A stretch of 64,000 nt of DNA from CALMEC01 sp964531025 (GCA_964531025.1 CAZHDY010000002.1:1-64000), one strand, 5' to 3'. Positions 54,337 through 63,864 are shown, counted from the first letter of the stretch. The notes: generated from the letters alone by a model not told the origin. Program-made: numbers and translations.

Positions 54337-54963
54337 TCACCTTCGTGATCCCCGTGCCGCGGCCACTCCCGCGGCCCATCCCGGAGCCGCACCGCCCGCC
54401 GGCGGATGTATGCCACGGGCATCGATGCCGCTCGTCTCCAGCAACCACGCGATGAGCGAGTTCGAGTTCCACATATCGCCGATACCGAGAGCGTCGCGTC
54501 CCCACGTATGACGCGGCACCGTTCGCAGTCGGTCCGGGATCTCGTGTGCCGCCCCATCCGTGAGCGGTAACCGCAGGGGCGGCTCCGGAGCGTACGCACG
54601 ATCCGGCAGTACACCGTCCTCCCGGCAGCGGATCTCGTACCGGAACAACTTCCACCGGCCGAGGGACGCCAGCCCCACGGGTCCTGTCACCACCACACCG
54701 CTCGAGCCCGAGTGTGAGCCCCAGGCCGGTGCCATCTCGATGACACGTCGCCGCCCGTCACCCCGCACATCGAGTGCCGCGTGGAAGAGCGGCCGCGGTG
54801 CCCTGCTCTCGCGATAGGCACGCCAACGTTCCCACCACCGACTCGTGTGGACGACCACATGGCCGCCTGCTCCGACCGGGAGCCACCACAGATCCGCCGA
54901 AGCGCCCGAGGGACCGGCGTCGTCATGGCGATGCGAGGCCGGTGAGCGAGTATCGGGGCCCAT
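54337..54963 (-). CDS. conserved actinobacterial hypothetical protein
   Basis: A 208-aa soluble protein. Distinctive blocks are DLWWLPVGAGGHVVVHTSRW, FRYEIRCREDGVLPD and HTWGRDALGIGDMWNSNSLI, which I have seen in actinobacterial proteins of unknown function. The GxDxLGxxDMWNSNSL and PPAGGAAPGWAAG motifs suggest a conserved active or binding site. ATG at 54963 is the first start after the upstream radical SAM gene end. Function not known. Confidence 0.6.
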   Translation of the reverse strand: MGPDTRSPASHRHDDAGPSGASADLWWLPVGAGGHVVVHTSRWWERWRAYRESRAPRPLFHAALDVRGDGRRRVIEMAPAWGSHSGSSGVVVTGPVGLASLGRWKLFRYEIRCREDGVLPDRAYAPEPPLRLPLTDGAAHEIPDRLRTVPRHTWGRDALGIGDMWNSNSLIAWLLETSGIDARGIHPPAGGAAPGWAAGVAAARGSRR

Positions 54964-55039
54964 CGGGCGATGATAGAGGTGCCGCGGTCCGCACTGGCGA
55001 GCGCCGCCCGCCCTCTCGGCCCCACGTCGTGGGTCCGGA

Positions 55040-56086
55040 TCAGAACAGCGTGAGCGCATCCGGAGGGTGTGTCGTGGCACCGGTATCGGGACGCCGTACC
55101 CCTCGCACGCCGTCGGCGGAGCGATCCAGGCCGAGGCGACGCAGAAGCGGTCGTATCCGTTGCGCGAGTTCGCGTCGGTAGTCGGGGTCCGCGGTCGCTC
55201 TGCGCCCGGGATAGATCCGTCGGTACTCGGGCACAAGCTCGGGGTACTTGCTCTCCAGCCAGGTGAAGAACCAGGGCTTCACGTGCTCACGCAGGTGAAG
55301 CGGGCCGTACGTCACGGAGCGCGCCCCGGCGTCGCGGATGTCGCGCAGCAGCCCCTCGAGGTGCTCCGCCGAGTCGGTGAGGTACGGCAGCACCGGCATC
55401 ACGAAGACGTCGGGGGCGAACCCCGCCGCCCGGGCCGCGGCGACCGTCTCGAGGCGGGCCCGGGCCGTCGGCGTACCCGGCTCGACGGTCCGTTGCAGCT
55501 CGGTATCGCCCACCGCGATCGACATGGCGAGGTCCACGGGCACGAGGTCGCGCACCTCGGCGAGCAGCGGCAGGTCACGCCGCAGCAGTGTGCCCTTGGT
55601 CAGGATCGAGAACGGAGTACGTGCGGCGGCTAGGGCGCGAATCACGCCGGGCATCAGCCGGTAGCGGCCCTCGGCCACCTGATAGGGGTCGGTGTTGGTA
55701 CCGAGCGCGACATGCTCACCCCGCCACGACGGCCGTCCCAACTCCCGGACCAGTGTCTCGGCCACGTTGACCTTCACCACGATCTGAGAGTCGAAACCAT
55801 GCCCGGGATCGAGGTCCAGATAGCGATGGGATCCCCGTGCGAAGCAGTAGACGCAGGCGTGCGAACAGCCGCGATACGGGTTGACGGTCCACTCGAACGG
55901 CATGGCCGATCCACGGGGCACGCGGTTCAACGCGCTCTTGGCCAGCACCTCGTGGAAGACGGCACCGGGGAACTGCGGCGGACGCACGGTGCGCAGGTGC
56001 CCCGGCACGGCCGCGATATCCGGAAGGTCCAGCCCGGGCAGCACACCGTCCACCACCGTCGCAACGCTCTGCGCGCTCCATCTCAT
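55040..56086 (-). CDS. radical SAM protein, Rv2578c family
   Basis: A 348-aa radical SAM enzyme. The cluster motif is NPYRGCSHACVYCFARG (about residue 70), with TNTDPYQVAEGRYRLM, ILTKGTLLRRDLPLL and MSIAVGDTELQRTVEP. This layout is the SPL-like (spore photoproduct lyase-type) Rv2578c group. ATG at 56086 (MRWSAQ) is used; ATGs 9 and 36 nt upstream lie on the LexA box. DNA-damage control is indicated by that box; M. tuberculosis Rv2578c is, to my recollection, also a LexA-regulon gene. Confidence 0.88.
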   Translation of the reverse strand: MRWSAQSVATVVDGVLPGLDLPDIAAVPGHLRTVRPPQFPGAVFHEVLAKSALNRVPRGSAMPFEWTVNPYRGCSHACVYCFARGSHRYLDLDPGHGFDSQIVVKVNVAETLVRELGRPSWRGEHVALGTNTDPYQVAEGRYRLMPGVIRALAAARTPFSILTKGTLLRRDLPLLAEVRDLVPVDLAMSIAVGDTELQRTVEPGTPTARARLETVAAARAAGFAPDVFVMPVLPYLTDSAEHLEGLLRDIRDAGARSVTYGPLHLREHVKPWFFTWLESKYPELVPEYRRIYPGRRATADPDYRRELAQRIRPLLRRLGLDRSADGVRGVRRPDTGATTHPPDALTLF

Positions 56087-56096
56087 GGCGACCATT

Positions 56097-56110
56097 CGAA
56101 CATATGTTCG
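56097..56110. promoter_or_regulatory. LexA (SOS) box upstream of the radical SAM gene
   Basis: CGAAC-ATAT-GTTCG is a perfect match to the Gram-positive SOS box CGAAC-N4-GTTCG. It is 11-24 nt before the chosen ATG and immediately downstream of GATAAT (56118-56113), a good -10, so LexA binding would cover the start point. Confidence 0.85.
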
Positions 56111-56169
56111 TATTATCCACAAGACGGCGGGGCACGGGCGACCCGACGGATCGCCCGCAGTGGGTCACG

Positions 56170-57267
56170 TCAGGAGTGCGTCCCGACCCCCTGCCCCACC
56201 CGCGTGTAGAGCTCGACGAGCTCCGGAACCGCACCCTCCATCGTGAAACGCCCGCGTACGTCGACCAGGTGCGACCGCAGCATCTCGAGGTCGGCGCGAC
56301 GAAGTGCCTCGTCGAGTGCATCGGTGTCCTCGATCACGATGCCCGTTCCCTCGTCGCGCACCCACTCCGCCAGTGCACGATGCGGAAGCGTCACGACGGG
56401 CAGGCCGCACCCCACATACTCGAACGCCTTGTTGGGAAGCACGGTCGCGATGTGCGCCGAGTTCTTCGTCACGTTGAACCCCGCCCAGCCGACGTCGTAG
56501 TGCGGCAGACGTGCGAGGAGATCCTCCGGACGCATGGGGTCGTAGAGCATGATGTTCGCGTTCTCGGCCGCCAGTGCCCGGTACTCCGGCAGCGCCGGCT
56601 GCGACGGATGGACGTGCAGTTCGAGATCCATTCCGGCGATGGCGGTGAAGATGTCGCGCAGGTCGTAGTGACCACCACCGACGGACAGGGTCCCTTGGTA
56701 CACCACGCGGATCGGCCCGGAGCGCCGGGGCACGTCCAGGATCGCGGCCGCATCGGGAAGATCCCGTGCCAACGCGAGGTTCGGAACGGTGAGCGTCTCC
56801 CGGGGCACGCGGTAGCGCGCCGCGATCTCCTCCAGGAGGACCCGACCGACGGTCACCAGGGCGTCCGAACCCTCGACGGCGGCGCGCTCGGCGCCCGCGG
56901 GATCCGGGATGTGCGGGAACCCGTCCTCGTACGGGGTCGACCGCAGGCTCTGGAAGTCGTGGACGTCGTGGACGATCGGGACGGAGTCCCCCACCACCTC
57001 ACGTGCCGCCACGGTGAGGACGTCAGGGAGGTTGTGCGAGTGGATGACGTCCGGTCGGAAGTCATCGACGGCCGCGGCGATACCGTCGTGCGGGTCGAGT
57101 GCCACGGGATACCAGGTGTCGAACAGCTCGTCACCGGTTCCGTAGAACTGCGAGAGCGTACGTCCCTGGTAGGCGTATCCGAGGTCCACGTCCGCACCGT
57201 CGCGCAGGGCGACCGCGTACTTGAGCGTGCGGATACAGGGCTGGCGATGCAGGAACAGAACCCGCAT
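56170..57267 (-). CDS. glycosyltransferase, GT-B fold (GT4-like)
   Basis: A 365-aa transferase. The N-terminal Rossmann half has FRPDVIHSHNLPDVLTVAA. The C-terminal sugar-nucleotide half has RVVYQGTLSVGGGHYDLRD and PNKAFEYVGCGLPVVTLPH with the usual E of the EX7E region. It overlaps the acetyltransferase gene by one base (TGATG). The pair suggests synthesis or decoration of a surface glycan; donor and acceptor unknown. Confidence 0.85.
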   Translation of the reverse strand: MRVLFLHRQPCIRTLKYAVALRDGADVDLGYAYQGRTLSQFYGTGDELFDTWYPVALDPHDGIAAAVDDFRPDVIHSHNLPDVLTVAAREVVGDSVPIVHDVHDFQSLRSTPYEDGFPHIPDPAGAERAAVEGSDALVTVGRVLLEEIAARYRVPRETLTVPNLALARDLPDAAAILDVPRRSGPIRVVYQGTLSVGGGHYDLRDIFTAIAGMDLELHVHPSQPALPEYRALAAENANIMLYDPMRPEDLLARLPHYDVGWAGFNVTKNSAHIATVLPNKAFEYVGCGLPVVTLPHRALAEWVRDEGTGIVIEDTDALDEALRRADLEMLRSHLVDVRGRFTMEGAVPELVELYTRVGQGVGTHS

Positions 57268-57722
57268 CAGCGGCGGGACTTGATCGTCTTCGCCGGGTTC
57301 CCGACGTTCACGCTGTAGGGCTCGAGGTCCTTCACCACAACCGCACCGGCACCGATGATCGCCCCGTCACCGATCGTCACGCCGGGCATGATCAGCACGT
57401 TCATCGCGATCCAGCACTCCTTGCCGATCGTGACCGGCTGGGTCTTCCACCCCTGCTCGGTGATCGAGGTGTCGACATCGTCCGTGATGTGGTTGGCCGA
57501 GTGGATCATGGTGTGCGGTCCGATGATGGTGCCGTCACCGATCGTGATCCCGCCGAAGCCGTTCACCCAGCAGCCCGAGTTGAAACCGACCTTCTCGCCG
57601 ATCTCGATGTTCTCACCGTTGAGCCAGGTGATGGTGTCGATGTAAAAGGAACCGTCGCCGACGCTCTTCGCGTCATGCTTCCGAAACGGAATAACCCGCT
57701 TCGACAGATCGGTGATCATCAT
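57267..57722 (-). CDS. left-handed beta-helix acyltransferase
   Basis: A 151-aa hexapeptide-repeat protein. The repeat (LIV)-G-x4 runs through IEIGEKVGFNSGCWVNGFG, ITIGDGTIIGPHTMIHSA and VTIGDGAIIGAGAVVVKD and ends in NVGNPAKTIKSRR, as in maltose/galactoside O-acetyltransferases. His in HTMIHSANH is the expected catalytic residue. Start is ATG at 57722 with AAAGGAT about 9 nt upstream; a second ATG follows directly. Operon partner of the glycosyltransferase. Confidence 0.9.
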   Translation of the reverse strand: MMITDLSKRVIPFRKHDAKSVGDGSFYIDTITWLNGENIEIGEKVGFNSGCWVNGFGGITIGDGTIIGPHTMIHSANHITDDVDTSITEQGWKTQPVTIGKECWIAMNVLIMPGVTIGDGAIIGAGAVVVKDLEPYSVNVGNPAKTIKSRR

Positions 57723-57875
57723 CGGGATGGATCCTTTCCTCGCGGAAATGCGGTGGTGGTCTTGCGGTTCCCGCCCATTCTGTCCGATCGGAGGAAGCGA
57801 TGCGATGAACCATGAGGATCTGACGGGTTTTCGTTGCCTCCGGCCTCCGCCGGCCACACATGCGACACTGCCCGC

Positions 57876-58604
57876 GTGACCGCTTCGACTCCCCCGCTCA
57901 TCGGCCTCACGAGCTACGCCGAACCGGCTCGCTGGGCGGTCTGGGAGGGAAAGGCCGCCGTCGTCGGATGGGTCTACGTCGACGCCATCCATCGCGCCGG
58001 TGGACGCGCCATCCTCATCCCGCCGGCAGACCACGGCAACGACCGCGTACTCGATGTCATCGACGGACTGGTACTGGCGGGTGGTCAGGACATCGATCCC
58101 GAACGCTACGGCGCCGATCGGCACCCGCTCACCGAGCGCCCTCAGCACGGGCGCGACGACGCCGAACTGCATCTGACCGCGGCGGCCCTCGACCGTGGCA
58201 TCCCCGTCCTGGGCATCTGCCGTGGCATCCAGGTGATGAACGTGGCTCGCGGAGGCAGCCTCATCCAGCATCTGCCCGACCACATCGAATCGACAGGCCA
58301 TCGCGAGACGGTGGGCGTGTTCTCGGAACACGCCGTGCGCGTCGCACCCGGCAGCCGGCTGGAGTCGATCCTCGGATCCACCGCACCGGTCCTCTCGCAC
58401 CATCACCAGGCCACCGGCGAGGTTGGAGACGGGCTCGCGGCGGTCGCCTGGTCCGACGACGGCACCATCGAGGCGCTGGAGACCTCAGGAGACGGATTCG
58501 CCCTCGGGGTCCAGTGGCACCCCGAGGAGGGAGAGGATCTCTCGCTGTTCACCGCCGTGGTCGACGCCGCCCGCGCCTACCGGGACGCACGCGACACCAC
58601 CTGA
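57876..58604 (+). CDS. gamma-glutamyl-gamma-aminobutyrate hydrolase family peptidase (class I GATase-like)
   Basis: A 242-aa protein of peptidase family C26 (PuuD-like). The nucleophile is in GIPVLGICRGIQVMNVARGG and the His/Glu pair in FALGVQWHPEEG. GLVLAGGQDIDPERYG is the family-specific loop. The GTG at 57876 precedes PLIGLTSYAEP, the normal N terminus. PuuD releases GABA from gamma-glutamyl-GABA; the substrate here is not established. Confidence 0.88.
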   Translation: MTASTPPLIGLTSYAEPARWAVWEGKAAVVGWVYVDAIHRAGGRAILIPPADHGNDRVLDVIDGLVLAGGQDIDPERYGADRHPLTERPQHGRDDAELHLTAAALDRGIPVLGICRGIQVMNVARGGSLIQHLPDHIESTGHRETVGVFSEHAVRVAPGSRLESILGSTAPVLSHHHQATGEVGDGLAAVAWSDDGTIEALETSGDGFALGVQWHPEEGEDLSLFTAVVDAARAYRDARDTT

Positions 58605-58813
58605 CATCGTGCGCGGTGGGCGATGACCGGCATGTCGGGTACGGCACCGGGCGTGGCTGACTCCTCGGACGGCGCCGCGCTCCCCGTCCTCGGCTGTTCT
58701 CGTTCTCAGGAATGGCGGCGGACCCTCGTCGACGACACACGGGGTCGCTGGTACCCGGGCCCGCAGACACGGCACGCCGCAGGCCCCGGGAACGCATCGT
58801 GTACCGTGGAACG

Positions 58814-59719
58814 GTGGATTCTTCGATCATCCAATGGGTCGCCGAGCGTCCCTCGCACCTCTCCTCTCCCTCCCTGATCGCGGCCTTCGGAGGCTGGAAC
58901 GACGCCGGTGAGGCGGCCAGCGGCGCGGTCACGTACCTGGCCGACACGCTCGGAGCCACATGCGTGGCACGGGCAGACGCCGAGATGATCTTCGACTTCC
59001 AGAGCCACCGACCACGCGTCGAGATCGTCGACGGCGAGGTCCAGGGCCCCGTCGTCCTGCCGCATCTGGAACTCTGGGCAACTCCGCCCGAGACGTCACA
59101 GGGGCTGCTGCTCGTCCGAGGTTCCGAGCCGTCCATGCGCTGGCCCAGCATCTGCCGCTGGATCATGGATGTGGCGGAGGAGCTCGGCGTCGCGCACCTG
59201 GTGACCCTCGGTGCACTGATCGCCGACGTGCCGCACACACGCCCGGTCCGCGTCAGCGCCATGTCCACTCCCCCGGAACTGACCGAGACGCTCAACCCGC
59301 GCCGCCCCGACTACAGCGGCCCCTCGGGCATCACGAGCATGATGCACGCGGCGGCAGTCGACCGCGGTCTGCCCAGCATGTCGCTGTGGGCCGCGATCCC
59401 GCACTACATCGGCGGCGGACAGAATCCGGACGCCTCGCTGACGCTGCTGCACGCCCTCAACACGCTGCTGGGTATCCGCCCCGACTACTCGGGCATGGAG
59501 CAGAACGTGGCCGACTACCGCCAGCAGATCGAGGAGGCGGTGGCCTCCAGCCCCCAGGCCTCGGCGATGATCGAGGAGCTGGAGCGCACCTACGACGAGC
59601 AGACCGACGAGGCCGACGCCTTCGGCCAGATCCCGAGCGGCGACGCAATCGCCGCAGAGTTCGAGCGCTTCCTGCGCGACCAGTCGCCACCGGGCGACGA
59701 CCCCGGCCCCGGCGTCTGA
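58814..59719 (+). CDS. PAC2 (proteasome assembly chaperone-like) family protein
   Basis: A 301-aa protein of the PAC2 family widespread in actinobacteria and archaea. Recognisable blocks are LIAAFGGWNDAGEAASGAV, LLLVRGSEPSMRW, HLVTLGALIADVPHTRPV, GPSGITSMMHAAAVDRGLP and AAIPHYIGGGQNPDAS. Start is one of two GTGs (58799 or 58814); GGAA precedes the second. Role in proteasome assembly is an inference from the family name. Confidence 0.82.
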   Translation: MDSSIIQWVAERPSHLSSPSLIAAFGGWNDAGEAASGAVTYLADTLGATCVARADAEMIFDFQSHRPRVEIVDGEVQGPVVLPHLELWATPPETSQGLLLVRGSEPSMRWPSICRWIMDVAEELGVAHLVTLGALIADVPHTRPVRVSAMSTPPELTETLNPRRPDYSGPSGITSMMHAAAVDRGLPSMSLWAAIPHYIGGGQNPDASLTLLHALNTLLGIRPDYSGMEQNVADYRQQIEEAVASSPQASAMIEELERTYDEQTDEADAFGQIPSGDAIAAEFERFLRDQSPPGDDPGPGV

Positions 59720-60241
59720 CCGACACCCGGCCGGCCGTCGCTGACCCGGATCGCCGCCGATATCGGATGAACCGGTGCCGTGGACGTGGAACGGCCGGCG
59801 ATGGGCCCGGCAGAATCCCCCGCGCGTCCTGTACATCCGGGGTGTAGCCTGACGGCGTTGCTCCTCGACTCCCGGCCGTTCCGGGTGGAAGGCTCGCATG
59901 ATCGGGAACGCGCCCCCGTCGGCGCCGACTCCACCGCAGCACACGCCGGCACCCGGACGGCGGACGTCGCCGGATGTGCCGTGCGACCTGTTCAGGATCG
60001 ACTGGCGGGCGTACGTGGCCGGGACCGGACACGAGCACGGCGACCTCGCAGTGGCCGCGACGCACGGCGTGCTGACCATCACCGTCGAACGGCACCCGGG
60101 GCATGCGCCGGCCGGCGGCGGACGGCGGGAGAGCGAAGGCAACCGGAACACGTCTCCCCTCGCGCCGCCCACCTGAGCCCGACCGAACGGTTCAGCCCCG
60201 CCGACGCGCGCGGGATGGCGCCCATACGAAAGGACGTCACC
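59720..60241 (+). other. 522-bp gap with one small frame
   Basis: 59898-60176 could encode 92 aa (MIGNAPPSAP..., with DLAVAATHGVLTITVERHP). That segment faintly resembles the last strands of an Hsp20/alpha-crystallin domain, so it may be a remnant, but Pro/Arg-rich flanks look non-coding. A TAGCCT about 50 nt upstream is the only promoter-like motif. Nothing else is supported here. Confidence 0.25.
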
Positions 60242-61123
60242 ATGAACCCCTCCATCCTCGTCACCGGCGCCACGGGCACTGTGGGGTCACGAGTCGTCGC
60301 ACGGCTGCGCGAGACGGGTATCCGTCCTCGCGTCCTCGTCCGCGACCCGGACCGCGTCCCGGACGACTGGGCCGGCGTCGATGTCGCCGTTGGCGACTTC
60401 ACCGATACCACGAGCCTGGACGACGCGCTGCGCGCAGTCGACCGGATGTTCCTCACCTCGGCCGACGGCCCCGACAAGGTGGCGCACGAGACCGCCGCCG
60501 TCGATGCCGTCGCACGCGCGGGCGTGGAGCGGGTCGTCAAGCTGTCGGCGCTTCACGCCCGGACCGGGTCCCCGGTGCCCGCATTCGACTGGCACGGGCA
60601 GATCGAGGAGCGGCTCGCCGACAGCGGCATCGCGCACACCGACCTGCGGCCGGCGTTCTTCATGGAGAACCTGCTCATGATGGCCGCCGGCATCGCGGCG
60701 ACCGGACAACTGCATGCTCCGACGTCGGACGGCAGGCTGGCGATGATCGCCGCGGACGACGTCGCCGCCTCGGCGGTCGCCGCCCTCACCTCCGCTGATC
60801 CACCGCTGCCGGTCTACGACCTCACGGGGCCGTCCGCCATCACCTTCGCCGAGGTCGCCACCGCGATCGCCGACGCCACGGGGCGTCCGGTCACGTTCGT
60901 CGACCTGACACCGGAGCAAGCCGCGGCGCATTTCGCCGGCGGTGGTCTCCCGGAGTGGCTCGGACGTCAGTTGGGCGGCGTGTTCGCGCTGGCGAGGGCC
61001 GGCGGCTTCAGCGAGGTGACCGACAGCGTGCCGATACTCGCCGGGCGCCCGGCCGTCCCGTTCGCCCGGTGGGCGGAGCTCCACGCCACGGCCTTCGCAG
61101 GCGGGTCGCCGCCGGCCGGGTGA
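60242..61123 (+). CDS. NmrA-like / SDR-a5 NAD(P)-binding reductase
   Basis: A 293-aa atypical short-chain dehydrogenase. The cofactor motif is ILVTGATGTVGSRVVARL at the N terminus. LRPAFFMENLLMMA and RLAMIAADDVAASAVAALT are typical of NmrA and QOR2 quinone-reductase-like proteins. The catalytic Tyr/Lys pair is not obvious, as in many NmrA relatives. AAAGGA lies 8 nt before the ATG at 60242. Substrate unknown. Confidence 0.85.
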   Translation: MNPSILVTGATGTVGSRVVARLRETGIRPRVLVRDPDRVPDDWAGVDVAVGDFTDTTSLDDALRAVDRMFLTSADGPDKVAHETAAVDAVARAGVERVVKLSALHARTGSPVPAFDWHGQIEERLADSGIAHTDLRPAFFMENLLMMAAGIAATGQLHAPTSDGRLAMIAADDVAASAVAALTSADPPLPVYDLTGPSAITFAEVATAIADATGRPVTFVDLTPEQAAAHFAGGGLPEWLGRQLGGVFALARAGGFSEVTDSVPILAGRPAVPFARWAELHATAFAGGSPPAG

Positions 61124-61144
61124 CGGCGGGGCCCTCGAAGGACA

Positions 61145-62404
61145 TCACCGGGTGCCTGCGGATCGCAGCTCGTACGCGCCCAGGTCCGGACGCCCCACGG
61201 TGATCCTGGGCCTCTGACCGGCGGGCGCGGAGAACTCCACCGTCGCCCGGAACCGCGGGGGCACGGGGACGCCACGGTTCACGGCCACCGATCCGCGACG
61301 CAGCCGGTAGTCCTCACCACGCGGCGCGACGAAGGCACCGTCGGTCACCCGCAGGTTGGCCGGCGACCGTGCATTCCCGGACACCAGGCGGCCGGGCCCC
61401 ACCAGCAGGTTGTTGCGCACCTCCGCCCGGACGCCCTGCGCAACGTTGACGAAGGTCCCCGACGTGCGCCGGTTCACCAGCGTGTTGTTCACGATCCAGA
61501 GCCGACGCGACGGGTTGGTGAGCCCCTCGGCGCCGTACGAGATCAATGCGGGATTCTCGGACCTCGGCCCCTGGACGATCACGTTGCCGGCGATGAGTGC
61601 GTCGCCGCCGTTGGGCAGGTCGACGGAGTAGCTGGCCGTCGCGTTGCGATCGGTGATGAGGTTGCCGCGAAACGTGGTGCGCGCGGCCCGTGACTTCACC
61701 TCGTGCCCCACCGAGGCCGACGCGAACACGCTGCCCGTCACCGTCAGCGAGCGCACGTGACCCACGTACAGGTTGTGGGAGTACCCGTCGCCGGCGCCGC
61801 CCCCGATGAACTGGGAGTCGCGGATGACGATGTCGCTTCGCGGGTTGGCACCGGTGAGGATGCCGTTCTCGTTGTTGCGGAACACCGACCGCTCGACGAC
61901 CAGGCCCGCGCCCTCCTGGCGGATGCCCGCCCCGTTGCGATCGGGAACTCGGGCCCCGCTGAACTCGATTCCCTCCACGCGGGTACGGTCACCCGCGATC
62001 ACCCAGATGGCCTTCCCCTGAGCGTTCTGGCCGTTCGCCGGCAGGCGTACACGTCCGCCCTCGGCGCGCAGCGTGAGACCGTTCGCCCGCCACGTGGCCA
62101 CGTCACCGGGATAGGTGCCCGCGTCGATGACGATCGTGTCACCGTCACGCGCGACGGCCGCTGCCGCGCTCGGAACCTTCAGTGTCCTCCGCGCACCCAC
62201 GCGCAGGACGCGCGCGTTCTCCGTCCGCACCGCGGACGGCGCGCCGGTCGGCGCGTGGCCGGGGGCGGGGACATGCGGCGGAGCGAGGGCCGGTACCGCC
62301 GTCGCGGCGAGGACGAGGACGAGGACGAGGAGAACGATCCCGGCGGCCATCGGACGGCGGTGAGCAGACGACGATGGGACGACGGACGGGGTGCGTGTGG
62401 GCAT
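61145..62404 (-). CDS. secreted right-handed beta-helix protein
   Basis: A 419-aa exported protein. A signal anchor MAAGIVLLVLVLVLAATAVPALA starts about residue 19, so the signal peptide has a long basic n-region if ATG at 62404 is used; ATG at 62350 is also possible. The body has the repeating strand pattern of parallel beta-helix proteins (TRVEGIEFSGARVPDRNGA, LVVERSVFRNNENGILTG, IVIRDSQFIGGGAGDG, RLWIVNNTLVNRRTSGTF). No polysaccharide-lyase catalytic set is evident, so surface carbohydrate binding is a guess. Confidence 0.78.
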   Translation of the reverse strand: MPTRTPSVVPSSSAHRRPMAAGIVLLVLVLVLAATAVPALAPPHVPAPGHAPTGAPSAVRTENARVLRVGARRTLKVPSAAAAVARDGDTIVIDAGTYPGDVATWRANGLTLRAEGGRVRLPANGQNAQGKAIWVIAGDRTRVEGIEFSGARVPDRNGAGIRQEGAGLVVERSVFRNNENGILTGANPRSDIVIRDSQFIGGGAGDGYSHNLYVGHVRSLTVTGSVFASASVGHEVKSRAARTTFRGNLITDRNATASYSVDLPNGGDALIAGNVIVQGPRSENPALISYGAEGLTNPSRRLWIVNNTLVNRRTSGTFVNVAQGVRAEVRNNLLVGPGRLVSGNARSPANLRVTDGAFVAPRGEDYRLRRGSVAVNRGVPVPPRFRATVEFSAPAGQRPRITVGRPDLGAYELRSAGTR

Positions 62405-62457
62405 GCGGGTGACCCTACCCGGCGGTGTCGCGAAGAGAACTGCGCGGGCCGGGTGAT

Positions 62458-63864
62458 ATGAGGCACCACGCCCGCCACCGTGACAACATTCGGACCGTGT
62501 CACCGGCTCGCCGCACCGCGCTCGTCTCGGTATTCGCCGCGGCGTTCCTCATCGCGCTCAAGCTGAGCGTCGGTCTGGCCGCGAACAGCCTCGGCTTCGT
62601 GTCGGAGGCGCTCCACTCGGGGACCGACCTGGTGGCGGCTCTCCTGACCCTGTTCGCCATCGGCGTCGCGGTCCGGCCGGCCGACCGCTCACACCCGTGG
62701 GGCCACGGTAAGGCCGAGCACCTTTCGGCGCTCGCCGAATGCGCGATCCTGGCCGTCGCCAGCATCGTGATCGGATACGCCGCGATCGCACGGCTCGTGT
62801 CCGACGACCCGCCGCACGTGACGACCGCCTGGTGGGCCTTCGCGGTCCTCGCCGTCGTCATCATGGTTGACGTCACACGCATGGTCGTCTCGCACCGGGC
62901 GGCGAAACGACACAACAGCGCCGCGCTGGCGGCGAACGCACTCCATTTCGCCAGCGATCTGGCCGGAACCCTGGCCGTCCTCGTCGGCCTGCTGCTCACC
63001 CGCGCAGGGTACGAGTGGGCGGATGCCGGGGCGGCGCTCTTCATCGCGCTGCTGGTCCTCATCGCGGCTGCCCGCATGGTGCGGGTCAACATCGACGTGC
63101 TCATGGACCGTGCCGACCTCGACGCCGAGGACACCGCACGCGCGGCCATCGCCGCCCTGGGCCCCGACATCGCACTTGAGCGGCTGCGGGTCCGTGTCGC
63201 GGGCGGGCGGCCCTATGCCGATGCCGTGATCACGGTCTCCCCCTCCGCCGCGCTCGCCGAGGGACATGCCGCCGCGGACCTGGTGGAGGAGACGGTCCAG
63301 CGGGTGCTGCCGGGCTCGGACGTCGTGGTGCACGTGGAACCGGGACTGCCCCCGGATGACCTTCGCGAGCGGGCGCTGGCCACGGCTCTCCGCGTGCCTG
63401 GGGTGCGTGAGATCCACAACGTCCGCGTCATCCACCCCTCGGACCGTACGGAGATCACGCTCCATGCCAAGCTGCCGCACGACATGCCGCTCTCGGAGGC
63501 GCATCGCATCGCGGACACCATTGAGGCCACGATCATGGACGAGGTACCGGGCATCGATGCCGCGACGACGCACCTGGAACCCCTCGACACCGACCTCGTC
63601 GGCGAGCAGCCGGATCCCGCCGCCGTGGGGGATCTGTCGGCCGCCGTCGACCGCACGGTGCGCGACCTGACCGGACGTCCACCCACGTCACTGCGGTTCG
63701 TCCGAAGCGAGGAGGGCCTGGTCGCCTACGTATCGCTCGGCCTGGACGCCGCCACGCCGCTGGAACGTGCCCACGAGATCGGCGGGACGGTCCGGTCGCG
63801 GCTGCGTCGTGAGCTGGACGGGCTCGACGACGTGTTCGTCCACACCGAGCCGGCGGGCGCGTAG
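62458..63864 (+). CDS. cation diffusion facilitator transporter with three cytosolic repeat domains
   Basis: Divalent-metal efflux protein, 468 aa. Six membrane segments occupy residues 20-210, with the two metal motifs HxxxD as LGFVSEALHSGTDLVAAL and ALHFASDLAGT. The cytosolic part is unusually long: three successive ZT-dimer-like domains (about 215-300, 300-375 and 390-468), where most family members have one. The ATG at 62458 is used; a GTG at 62497 begins nearer the first helix. Confidence 0.85.
   Translation: MRHHARHRDNIRTVSPARRTALVSVFAAAFLIALKLSVGLAANSLGFVSEALHSGTDLVAALLTLFAIGVAVRPADRSHPWGHGKAEHLSALAECAILAVASIVIGYAAIARLVSDDPPHVTTAWWAFAVLAVVIMVDVTRMVVSHRAAKRHNSAALAANALHFASDLAGTLAVLVGLLLTRAGYEWADAGAALFIALLVLIAAARMVRVNIDVLMDRADLDAEDTARAAIAALGPDIALERLRVRVAGGRPYADAVITVSPSAALAEGHAAADLVEETVQRVLPGSDVVVHVEPGLPPDDLRERALATALRVPGVREIHNVRVIHPSDRTEITLHAKLPHDMPLSEAHRIADTIEATIMDEVPGIDAATTHLEPLDTDLVGEQPDPAAVGDLSAAVDRTVRDLTGRPPTSLRFVRSEEGLVAYVSLGLDAATPLERAHEIGGTVRSRLRRELDGLDDVFVHTEPAGA

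Noticed and set aside
57267..58406. Long acetyltransferase frame extended to 379 codons
   Set aside because: The extension is opposite the GATase gene and has no similarity to the hexapeptide family. The start at 57722 with its own ribosome-binding site is better.
59780..60241. N-terminal extension of the NmrA-like protein
   Set aside because: The Rossmann motif begins 4 residues after the ATG at 60242, which has a good ribosome-binding site. The extension is low-complexity Arg/Ala sequence.
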